DNA of 10,791 bases from Deltaproteobacteria bacterium (GTDB taxonomy: Bacteria; Bdellovibrionota; UBA1018; UBA923). The position numbers were made by a program, and so were the translations under genes. The notes under the pieces are model-generated. The model did not search any database. It saw only the letters and a program-made list of their open reading frames with translations, and was not told where the DNA came from. The stretch spans positions 1 through 10,791 of the forward strand of contig JACQAW010000227.1 in NCBI GenBank assembly GCA_016194725.1. Reading direction: 5' to 3'. Below, piece by piece: positions 1 to 6,300 of this stretch (positions are counted from its first letter, which is position 1; every line of letters starts with the position of its first letter).

Positions 1-944
1 GCCAACGTGGGGGCAAAACTCCAGTGCAGACGGCAAACCATGGGCAGAAGCGCAAAGTGAAAAAGATAGATGCTGTAACAGGCTTTGCCGAACTGCATGA
101 GCCAGCCGCTGCGAGTAACGTAAGCCACCGGGCCGTTTTCGGCCCAGGCCGCGATAAAAAGCAGCGCGAACGCCGCCGACGAAGCGCGATGGCCATGGGG
201 CAGCAGCGCGACAAGCAACGCCCCTGCCGCCACGCTGAGCAGCCAGCCGCGGTTGCGAAGTGCCGCGGAATACCGCTCAGTGCGAAGAAAGTGGAACAGC
301 AGAATGCCAATAGCAAAGCAAAGCCAATGGCTCAAAGGGAAATAGATGATGAAACCCTGCTTGTTGGGTACGTCCAGAGCTCTTGCGCCAAAAGACCAGG
401 CGTAGCTGAGCAGCCAGGTCGCGGCCAGAAAAATAACTGCTTTTCGCAAATCGTTTATTTTTCTCAAGACCAGCGGCATGAAACCATAAAACGATTCTTC
501 GACGAAAAGCGACCAGCCCCCTGGCACCACGTCAAAGCGCGGCACGTCGCGAAAAAAACCAAACAGCATCGTGGCGGAAAGCAAAAGCTCAGCCGCGCCA
601 GCCCCTTTTTGCCAGCCATAAAAAAGAGTGGCCAGCCACCAGAGCGGAAAGATTCGGAACAGCCGCCGAATATAAAACGAGTATACGGGCCGTGGCTCGC
701 TTTGAATGCGCCGGCTGCCCGAGGCAAAGAGCGTAAAGGCGCTGAGAATGAAAAAGAGCTCAACCCCCCTTGAGGCAAACCCGCCGTAACTTCCCAGCCA
801 GGTGAGGCCGCCCGACGGCAAGGCTTTTGCGCCGGTCTCAGCCCAGGTGTGCGCGACAAGCACGAGCAGGATGGCGATGCCTCGCAGCCCGTCGATGTAC
901 GGAAGATGGAATTCTTTTTCGACAACCGAACCCGGCGCACTCAT
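1..944 (-). CDS. Acyltransferase-3 family membrane protein (OafA/YrhL-like), 3' end cut by window edge
   Basis: Reading the minus strand from the ATG at 944-942 gives 314 uninterrupted codons to the window edge, so the C-terminus is missing. The protein is an integral inner-membrane acyltransferase of the acyltransferase-3 family, whose members transfer acyl groups (often O-acetyl) to surface polysaccharide, LPS or other envelope substrates. Visible family marks are LPYIDGLRGIAILLVLVAH at residues 14-32 with the conserved His32, RGVELFFILSAF around 59-70, RRLFRIFPLWW around 93-103, and WSLFVEESFYGFMP around 144-157 with the paired glutamates. Later hydrophobic segments include FGKACYSIYLFHF near 285-297. 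It lies 35 bases downstream of the PLD lipoprotein gene on the same strand and is probably cotranscribed with it. No strong ribosome binding site is seen. The family is confident; the substrate cannot be inferred. Confidence 0.9.
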   Translation of the reverse strand, partial: MSAPGSVVEKEFHLPYIDGLRGIAILLVLVAHTWAETGAKALPSGGLTWLGSYGGFASRGVELFFILSAFTLFASGSRRIQSEPRPVYSFYIRRLFRIFPLWWLATLFYGWQKGAGAAELLLSATMLFGFFRDVPRFDVVPGGWSLFVEESFYGFMPLVLRKINDLRKAVIFLAATWLLSYAWSFGARALDVPNKQGFIIYFPLSHWLCFAIGILLFHFLRTERYSAALRNRGWLLSVAAGALLVALLPHGHRASSAAFALLFIAAWAENGPVAYVTRSGWLMQFGKACYSIYLFHFALLPMVCRLHWSFAPTL

Positions 945-979
945 GCTTCAAGTGTAGCTCAAAATCAGGAAGCCACTCG

Positions 980-2473
980 CTAAAGCTGCTTGCGCACGGA
1001 GTCCTGGCCCAGGAAATTCAATGCATCCTGAAGCGGTTTTTCGGGCACGAGCTGGCGCAGCCGCTCAGAGGCCGTAGCCAGCTCGTCGGCGGTCCATTCC
1101 TGCCATTTGGCATAGCCAGGATGGACCAGTTTGTCTTCAAGTTCGCGTGCCAGGCTTTGCGACTGGACCGCGACAAACGAGTCGGAATCGAAGAGAAAGG
1201 AGCGATAGTCCCAGTTGCCGCTTCCCAGCACGCTCAGCTCGTCGTCCACAACGGTAAGTTTCGCGTGCAGGCATGCACCAGGCGCGCCGTCAAAGGTGAA
1301 TAGCTTGAAAGCGGGTCCCATGGCCCGTGACCAGTTTGCGAGCTGCTCGTACATGAAAATGGGAACGAGTGGAACGTCAGACGAGCCCACCGAGTTGGTG
1401 AAGACCGAGATTTGAATTCCCCGGCCGGCACTCAGGGTCAGGGCTTCCAGCACGCGGGCGGTGGGGGTGAAGTAGGGCGTGAAGATCCTGAGCTCGCGCC
1501 GGGCGCTGCCAATGAGCGCGATCATATTGTCCTCGAATACGCGCGCCGATTTTACGAGGTCGCCCTTGGCAAAGCTGGCCAAGGCCGGCAGGGTTTCATT
1601 GGGATTCGGGATATTCGGGGCAACCGGGGCTTTCGCCAGCTCAAAGGTAACATCGAGGTCGGAGTAGTACAGCGAGCCGGGCTTTCTTTCTTCTTCATTG
1701 AAACTGTCGGCCCAGCCGCGGCCACCGATGGCCAGGGTGGTGGGGCGGGTCGATGGGCTACCGGGCTTGCGCCGTACGATCAGGTACTTGTCGTGAAAGC
1801 GGCTGGCCATGGTTTGCAGGCGCGCTTTGAGTTTGAGCAGCTTGAAGAAGCCGGTTTCGGCCACCACTTTTTTGAGCACGAGCCCGAGCAGCACCTCGGG
1901 AGCAGGCGTTGCCGAAGGCAGCTGCTCGAGCGCGGGCGCAAGCTTTGAGCCGGCCAGTGCCTGCCGCAGCCGCGCAAGATCGTCCGAGATGACCGCATCG
2001 ATGAGATCGGCGGCATCTTTTACGCCATAGGTGTCGGCAACGAATTCGATGAACTCGGCATCGGGCGCGTTGACGATCTCGAGCGTGAAGTTGGGAAACC
2101 TGGTCAGGGAGTCGAACTCATGCAGGGCCGAGACCGAAAACATGAAATCGAGCTTGAGTTTGACCCGGATGCCTTGTTTTAACTTGCTCAGCAGATGTTG
2201 CCTGAGATGGCTGAGCATGCGACCCGGACGCACGTAAAATTGCGCGATCTCGATGACGTCGTCGGGGCCAGCCGAGTCGATCTGTTCAAGCCAGGCGGCT
2301 TGGGCCCGTGCCCCCGAAAGCAGTACGATGGGGTGGGCGAGCCTGAGGGGCTCGATGTTCACGGCTTCGTGTTTGAAGGCGTCAAAGGCTGTCCGTTGAA
2401 ATTCGGGTCCCTGGTGCAGGCCGGCGCAGCCCGAAATGAAAATCAGAAATGAACTGCAAAGTAAGCTTTTCAC
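980..2473 (-). CDS. Phospholipase D / cardiolipin synthase-like lipoprotein
   Basis: The 497-residue protein starts at GTG 2473-2471. The N-terminus is a lipoprotein signal with lipobox ISGC (Cys16), so it is probably anchored in the envelope facing the periplasm. It has two PLD halves. The C-terminal half carries an intact HKD motif (H403-x-K405-x4-D410) followed by GSGNWDYRS at 418-425. The N-terminal half has H227-D-K229 followed by YLIV, but Arg234 stands where the motif Asp is expected. It is followed by IGGRGWAD near 249-256 and SDLDV near 271-275, which recall the IGGRN and D-L-D-V segments of ClsC/YmdC-type cardiolipin synthases. The family catalyses phosphatidyl transfer or phosphodiester hydrolysis through the two histidines. 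The family is clear; whether this is a synthase, phospholipase or nuclease is not. It lies upstream of the acyltransferase gene and divergent from the flavoprotein gene. Confidence 0.88.
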   Translation of the reverse strand: MKSLLCSSFLIFISGCAGLHQGPEFQRTAFDAFKHEAVNIEPLRLAHPIVLLSGARAQAAWLEQIDSAGPDDVIEIAQFYVRPGRMLSHLRQHLLSKLKQGIRVKLKLDFMFSVSALHEFDSLTRFPNFTLEIVNAPDAEFIEFVADTYGVKDAADLIDAVISDDLARLRQALAGSKLAPALEQLPSATPAPEVLLGLVLKKVVAETGFFKLLKLKARLQTMASRFHDKYLIVRRKPGSPSTRPTTLAIGGRGWADSFNEEERKPGSLYYSDLDVTFELAKAPVAPNIPNPNETLPALASFAKGDLVKSARVFEDNMIALIGSARRELRIFTPYFTPTARVLEALTLSAGRGIQISVFTNSVGSSDVPLVPIFMYEQLANWSRAMGPAFKLFTFDGAPGACLHAKLTVVDDELSVLGSGNWDYRSFLFDSDSFVAVQSQSLARELEDKLVHPGYAKWQEWTADELATASERLRQLVPEKPLQDALNFLGQDSVRKQL

Positions 2474-2482
2474 CTTTGAAAA

Positions 2483-2511
2483 ACACTAAGGAGCCGGCAG
2501 AATCAAGTCAA
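2483..2511 (-). promoter_or_regulatory. Candidate sigma70-type promoter for the PLD lipoprotein gene
   Basis: On the minus strand TTGACT (2511-2506) is followed after 17 bases by TAGTGT (2488-2483). The -35 matches 5 of 6 consensus bases and the -10 only 3 of 6. Transcription would begin near 2476, about three bases before the GTG start, giving an almost leaderless mRNA; this fits the lack of a convincing Shine-Dalgarno sequence for that gene. The site fills the whole 38-base gap between the divergent genes. The weak -10 keeps this tentative. Confidence 0.3.
2488..2493 (+). promoter_or_regulatory. AAGGAG ribosome-binding-like site, unusually far from the flavoprotein start
   Basis: AAGGAG lies 18 bases before the ATG at 2512, beyond the usual 5-10 base spacing. 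No ATG, GTG or TTG lies in frame between them. The in-frame upstream starts (ATG 2449, TTG 2476) precede this site. It may serve inefficient initiation at 2512 or may be coincidental. Confidence 0.3.
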
Positions 2512-3669
2512 ATGAAGAATCGGAAAACTGCAATCGTGGGCGCCGGAATCGGCGGTCTCGCAACCGCGATTGCTGCCGCGGACGGTGGAAATCACGTTGA
2601 AGTTTTTGAACGCAGCTCTGAAATCAAAGGGGTGGGCGCGGGTATGGCGCTCTGGCCCAACGCCACGCGCGTTCTGCGGCAGCTGGGCGTTCTTGACCAA
2701 TGCGTGCTCAAGAGCGGGCCGCTCGAGCTTCTTTCGGTGCGCCTGGCCGGCGGTAAAGTGGTTATGAAAATTCCCACCGAAAAATTTTCAACTCCCGCTA
2801 TTGCCCTGCGGCGGGTGGATTTGCACGAGGCGCTGCTGTCGCGGCTGCGAGGGTTGAGGATTCAGACGGGGCAGCATTGCCTGGGAATTCGCGAAGCCGA
2901 CGAAGGAGCCTATCTTGTTTTCAAGGATGGGGAACGCGGGCCTTATGACGTGGTCATTGGTGCTGACGGCATCAGATCCGTGCTGCGCCAGTATGTGCAG
3001 GGCCAGGTGTCGCTGCGGTACAAGGGTTATGCGATCTGGCGGGGCATTGCCGAGGCTGCTGACCTTTGTGCGGCGGACGGAAACTTTTTTGAGATCTGGG
3101 GTCCGGGACAGCGCTTTGGAATTTTGCCCATGGGGCAGGGGCGCGTGTGCTGGTATGCCACGATTAACCAGCCGCAGGGCGGTCGAGGCACCGCGCGCGA
3201 GCAGAAAGAAGCATTGCTGAAACGGTTTGGAGGCTGGGCCGGGCCGGTGGTGGAGCTGATCGCGCGCACGCCACTGGATGCGCTTTTACACTCGGATACT
3301 TATGACCGCGAGCCTTACGCGCGCTGGAGCCGCGGGCGCGTGGTGCTCATTGGCGATGCGGTTCACCCCATTCCGGCCAATCTGGGAATGGGCGGTTGCA
3401 TGGCGCTCGAGGATGCGCTCATTTTGGGGCAACTTCTAAACAAACCGCGTGACGTCATGGAGCTGTTTCGGCGTTTCGAGTTGCTGCGTTTGAATCGCGT
3501 TGCCGATATTTCGCGCCGCTCAGGTTTTATCGGCGCCATCGGCCAGCTGTCCAGCCCCGTACTTACGCCGGTGCGCGACAAGCTCTGCGATCTGATTCCC
3601 GGGCGTCTGTTCACCTATACCAGCCGTGCGATACATTCCTATCAGGCCGAGCAGGTGTTTCGTGGGTAG
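2512..3669 (+). CDS. FAD-dependent monooxygenase (PHBH/UbiH-type aromatic hydroxylase family)
   Basis: The 385-residue protein has the three FAD marks of group A flavoprotein hydroxylases: GAGIGG at 10-15 in an N-terminal Rossmann fold, with the acidic end of the second strand at VFER (31-34); the DG motif VVIGADGIRS at 147-156; and the GD motif LIGDAVHP at 279-286 followed by NLGMGG. Relatives include salicylate hydroxylase, kynurenine 3-monooxygenase, zeaxanthin epoxidase and UbiH-type enzymes, which use NAD(P)H and O2 to hydroxylate or epoxidise a substrate. Length is normal for the family. ATG 2512 was chosen because the Rossmann strand begins five residues later, as in relatives; ATG 2449 would add 21 unmatched residues and overlap the divergent PLD start. 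The gene overlaps the next one by 8 bases, implying coupled translation. The substrate is unknown. Confidence 0.9.
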   Translation: MKNRKTAIVGAGIGGLATAIAAADGGNHVEVFERSSEIKGVGAGMALWPNATRVLRQLGVLDQCVLKSGPLELLSVRLAGGKVVMKIPTEKFSTPAIALRRVDLHEALLSRLRGLRIQTGQHCLGIREADEGAYLVFKDGERGPYDVVIGADGIRSVLRQYVQGQVSLRYKGYAIWRGIAEAADLCAADGNFFEIWGPGQRFGILPMGQGRVCWYATINQPQGGRGTAREQKEALLKRFGGWAGPVVELIARTPLDALLHSDTYDREPYARWSRGRVVLIGDAVHPIPANLGMGGCMALEDALILGQLLNKPRDVMELFRRFELLRLNRVADISRRSGFIGAIGQLSSPVLTPVRDKLCDLIPGRLFTYTSRAIHSYQAEQVFRG

Positions 3670-5233
3670 ATTGCTCGCATTCGCGGTGCTTGCGGTCACG
3701 AGCGTCGCCCTGCCCCTTTGGCCGTGCGGCGCAGCCACTGACGAGGGCGTGCTGCGCTATTCGGTGGCCAGTGACCCGGGGCTGCTGGACTGGGCCCAGA
3801 AAAACGAGTTCATGGGCGATATGCTGCTGATGTTCAATATGATGGAGGGCCTGGTGCAGCTCAACTCCGAGGGACAACCTGTTCCCGCGCTGGCCAGTAG
3901 CTGGGAGGCCCTCGATGGTGGCCGAAGTTTTGTTTTTCATCTGAGAAAAGATGTGGTGTGGAGCGATGGCAAGCCGCTGACCGCCGGTGATTTTGTTTTT
4001 GCCTGGCGGCGCGTGCTCGATCCCGCGACCAAAAGCGGCTACGCATTTTTTCTCAACGACATTGAAAATGCGCCGGAGTTCAGGAGTGGCCAGCTCAAAA
4101 ATGCCGCAAAGCTCGGGGTCACGGCCACCGACGATCATACTTTGCTGGTCAAGCTCAGGCGTCCCATGCGGCATTTCGCAAGTTTCATGTATTTCTACAT
4201 TACTTTTCCGCAGCGCGCGGATCTCATAAAGAAATACGGCAAGCGGGCCTTTGATCCCGACAAGGTGGTGACCCTGGGCCCGTATCGAATCGCCGCGCGT
4301 CGCAAAGGGCATGAATTAACACTGGAGCGCAACGCGCACTACTACGGTGAGGTGCCGAAGGTCGCGAAAGTGCGCGTGCTGATCGAGAAAGATTTGAATA
4401 AGCGCGCCGAGCTTGCGGCAGCAGCCCAGATCGATATCGTGCAGCAGGCGAGCAATGCCCAGATCAAGACTTTGCTGGCGCGCGAAGAGCTGGGGTGGCG
4501 ACGCGCGGACTTTCCGGGACTGAACGTGATGTATTTGGGCTTTAATCTTGCGACAGCGCTGGGTGGAAACCTGCGTTATCGGCGCGCTCTGGCCATGGCG
4601 ATAAACCCAAACGAGATTGCCGGTAAAATGCCGGACGAGGCGCGGCCAGCCGTGGGACTGGTGCCTGTTGGCTTGCCCGAGTTCGCGCCGGCGGGGCTGG
4701 GCTATGACGTAAAAAAGGCACATGACGAGCTGGCCTCGCTTGACCGCAAGGTGACGTTCCTTTATCCCGCGCGGCACAGCGGACTTGGCTTCGCGGTGCG
4801 CGACGCGCTGGTGGACCATCTGGGTCTGCTGATACGGGCAATCGAAGTCGGGGATGGAGAAGATTTTCGGGCACGCCTGCGGCAAACAGGCGCCGAACTT
4901 TTTCTTTCGGGCTGGGCCGCCGATATTCCCGATGCCACCGGTTTTTTTCAGATGCTCGAAAGCGACAGTGGTTTTAATCTCATGGGCTGGCGAGACTCCG
5001 GTTTTGACCAGGCTGTTCGCGCGGCCGAAGGCTCTGCCGAGCTGACCAGGCGCAAACAGGTGCTTCATGAAGCACAGAGCCTGGCGCTTGAAAAAGCGGT
5101 GGTGCTCGTGCCTCTGGTACATAAGAGAAACACGTTTTTGCTGAGCCCTCGCATCGCCCATTTTGAGCTGTTTCCCACCTTGGCTTTTTTTTATATCAAG
5201 CAAATCGAGCTGGGAGCGTCGAAGTCTCAGTGA
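3662..5233 (+). CDS. Periplasmic solute-binding protein family 5 (OppA/DppA-like oligopeptide-binding type)
   Basis: The 523-residue product matches extracytoplasmic solute-binding protein family 5, the periplasmic receptors of peptide, nickel or opine ABC importers. The start was placed at GTG 3662 rather than the in-frame GTG at 3626. The later start gives a clean Sec signal peptide, MGRLLAFAVLAVTSVA then LPLWPCGAA, probably cleaved before TDEG near residue 26, and an 8-base overlap with the monooxygenase gene. Family marks are EGLVQLNSEGQPVPALA (62-78), WEALDGGRSFVFHLRKDVVW (81-100), SDGKPLTAGDFVFAWRRVLD (101-120), ERNAHYYGEVPKV (222-234), and YLGFN then YRRALAMAIN in the second lobe (291-315). 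Length is close to E. coli OppA. No ABC permease or ATPase genes lie nearby, so it is an orphan receptor or uses a transporter encoded elsewhere. The ligand is unknown. Confidence 0.9.
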   Translation: MGRLLAFAVLAVTSVALPLWPCGAATDEGVLRYSVASDPGLLDWAQKNEFMGDMLLMFNMMEGLVQLNSEGQPVPALASSWEALDGGRSFVFHLRKDVVWSDGKPLTAGDFVFAWRRVLDPATKSGYAFFLNDIENAPEFRSGQLKNAAKLGVTATDDHTLLVKLRRPMRHFASFMYFYITFPQRADLIKKYGKRAFDPDKVVTLGPYRIAARRKGHELTLERNAHYYGEVPKVAKVRVLIEKDLNKRAELAAAAQIDIVQQASNAQIKTLLAREELGWRRADFPGLNVMYLGFNLATALGGNLRYRRALAMAINPNEIAGKMPDEARPAVGLVPVGLPEFAPAGLGYDVKKAHDELASLDRKVTFLYPARHSGLGFAVRDALVDHLGLLIRAIEVGDGEDFRARLRQTGAELFLSGWAADIPDATGFFQMLESDSGFNLMGWRDSGFDQAVRAAEGSAELTRRKQVLHEAQSLALEKAVVLVPLVHKRNTFLLSPRIAHFELFPTLAFFYIKQIELGASKSQ

Positions 5234-5264
5234 TTGACATGTGACCACGCGCGAAGGCGAAGTT

Positions 5265-5310
5265 CTGAGCTCACGCCCCTTGCTGCTTCGCAAAGGGTCG
5301 TGAGGTTCAG
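5265..5310. terminator. Imperfect inverted repeat between convergent genes, possible bidirectional terminator
   Basis: The arms 5265-5283 (starting CTGAGCTCACG) and 5290-5310 (ending CGTGAGGTTCAG) are largely complementary around the six-base loop TGCTTC, with one or two bulges. The stem falls in the 80-base gap between the stops of the binding-protein gene (+) and the lipoprotein gene (-), where a shared terminator is expected. Neither side has a strong T run, so it is at best a weak intrinsic terminator or an RNA-stabilising hairpin. Confidence 0.4.
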
Positions 5311-5313
5311 GTT

Positions 5314-5997
5314 TCAGAGTGCTCGCATCTTGGAATCACTGCCATGGTTCACCGGGCTTGCAATGGCGTTGGTTGCTTTTCGAGCGGCGTCGCGCAGCTC
5401 TTCGGTTGCCACCAAGGCCCTGTCTTTTGAGGCATTGCCGAAAGGGTCCTTCGTGAAGTGCTTGAGCAGCAGTGTCGCCAGCTGCCACGCCGGCGTGTCC
5501 TGTTCCGGGTGATCGATGTCAAAGATCACGTTGACGCGCAGGGTGTTGCCCAGGATCGAGGGTGGGTTGGCGGGATCGGGCGCCGCGGCCAGCAGCAGGT
5601 AGTCGTCGTTGAACAAAAGCAGCTCGGGGCTGAAGTCTTTCGCGATGGGATACACCGAGTCTCCGTTGTCATCGGTTCTGGCTGGCACCGAAAAGAGCGC
5701 GTTGGCCTGGCCCCCGGCTACGGTAAGTCCCTTGCCCGGGTTCGTCGAATCCTGATCGCTGTCATAGCTCAGGTTTCCGTCGTTAGGCGCCGTATAGATG
5801 ATCTGAATATTGCCGATGTTATTGTAACTGGGGTCGGGATTGGGGCTGACCGTGCTTCGAATGATTGAAGCATGGATTTGAATATTGTGGATCGCCACCG
5901 GGGCCATGGGCTCGACGCAGCCCGTGGCAAAGGTCACGACGCTGGCGAGGCCGCCAATCAAAAACAAGCTGGTGCTCAGTCGGTTAAAAGTCCTCAT
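5314..5997 (-). CDS. Uncharacterised lipoprotein with Asp-rich loops
   Basis: I do not recognise this 227-residue protein. It starts at ATG 5997-5995 behind a good Shine-Dalgarno sequence. The signal peptide ends in the lipobox FATGC (Cys27), so it should be lipidated and anchored in the envelope. The mature part is hydrophilic and β-like early on (HNIQIHASIIRSTVSP, 37-52). It holds two acidic clusters, DSDQDS (79-84) and DDNGDS (109-114), that resemble calcium-binding loops but are too short to call. Hydrophobic strands FSPELLLF and YLLLAAAP lie near 122-140, LRVNVIFDIDH near 153-163, and an α-helical tail with ATEELRDAARKA lies near 197-208. Residues 165-185 read as an amphipathic helix. 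The gene is convergent with the binding-protein gene and has its own upstream region. No function is proposed. Confidence 0.75.
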   Translation of the reverse strand: MRTFNRLSTSLFLIGGLASVVTFATGCVEPMAPVAIHNIQIHASIIRSTVSPNPDPSYNNIGNIQIIYTAPNDGNLSYDSDQDSTNPGKGLTVAGGQANALFSVPARTDDNGDSVYPIAKDFSPELLLFNDDYLLLAAAPDPANPPSILGNTLRVNVIFDIDHPEQDTPAWQLATLLLKHFTKDPFGNASKDRALVATEELRDAARKATNAIASPVNHGSDSKMRAL

Positions 5998-6006
5998 CTG
6001 ATAAAT

Positions 6007-6013
6007 CTCCTCT
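6007..6013 (-). promoter_or_regulatory. Ribosome binding site of the uncharacterised lipoprotein gene
   Basis: The minus strand reads AGAGGAG, nine bases upstream of the ATG at 5997. It is a near-consensus Shine-Dalgarno sequence that fixes this start. Confidence 0.75.
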
Positions 6014-6148
6014 TTCTCTCTCAGTAAACTATTTCAAGCGTCATGCCACAGTGGCTCGGCCCCATATCGGTCACGAGCGGCGCCAACTGCAGGAATTACG
6101 GGGCGAATCCACGGATAGTGATCTGGACTGATGACTGGTTTGCGCTGG

Positions 6149-6189
6149 CACGTGCACTTGCGGGACGTCTGCCTTCGGAGCGTCACGTG
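6149..6189. promoter_or_regulatory. Pair of CACGTG palindromes, candidate operator
   Basis: CACGTG occurs at 6149-6154 and again at 6184-6189. The 35-base offset is a little over three helical turns. The first copy extends to GCACGTGC. Paired short palindromes in the space between divergent genes could bind a dimeric regulator, but two 6-mers are weak evidence in GC-rich DNA. Confidence 0.25.
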
Positions 6190-6226
6190 TACGAAAGTTG
6201 AACATCGAAACACGAAAAGTCAGCCG

Positions 6227-6244
6227 TGTGTCGCTCGGGACACA
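6227..6244 (+). promoter_or_regulatory. Small hairpin upstream of the metzincin-like gene
   Basis: TGTGTC and GACACA form a perfect six-base-pair stem around the loop GCTCGG, 56 bases before the ATG at 6301. It could be an operator dyad or a 5' leader structure. No T run follows, so it is not an intrinsic terminator. Confidence 0.25.
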
Positions 6245-6288
6245 GCTTGCGCACCCCGATGGGATTGGCGACAATGGGCCATCATTTG

Positions 6289-6294
6289 AAGGAG
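6289..6294 (+). promoter_or_regulatory. Ribosome binding site of the metzincin-like gene
   Basis: AAGGAG lies six bases before ATG 6301, an optimal arrangement that fixes the start. Confidence 0.85.
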
Positions 6295-6300
6295 TAGTGC

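Larger units (their letters stand above)
5998..6300. other. 303-base intergenic region between divergent lipoprotein and metzincin-like genes
   Basis: No convincing coding sequence is seen; the short minus-strand frame within 6071-6274 lacks any family signature. The left end holds the AGAGGAG ribosome binding site of the lipoprotein gene and the right end the AAGGAG of the metallopeptidase gene. Between them are CACGTG palindromes at 6149-6154 (within the perfect 8-mer GCACGTGC, 6148-6155) and at 6184-6189, exactly 35 bases apart, and a six-base-pair hairpin at 6227-6244. No clear sigma70 promoter was found on either strand, although both genes presumably start here. Confidence 0.6.

Noticed and set aside
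24..773. A 249-codon plus-strand open frame
   Set aside because: It is the antisense shadow of the acyltransferase on the minus strand, is rich in Lys/Arg/Gln with no signature, and the opposite strand shows clear family motifs.
2449..2511. Earlier ATG start for the flavin monooxygenase
   Set aside because: It adds 21 residues before the Rossmann strand, has no ribosome binding site, and would overlap the divergent PLD start codon.
3626..3661. Earlier GTG start for the binding protein
   Set aside because: It would put 12 extra residues, including several Arg and Pro, before an already complete signal peptide; GTG 3662 gives a normal Sec signal.
3611..5293. Long minus-strand open frames opposite the binding protein (3611-4312, 4316-5293)
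   Set aside because: They are His/Gln/Arg-rich antisense frames typical of GC-rich DNA, while the plus strand has the full family-5 binding-protein signature.
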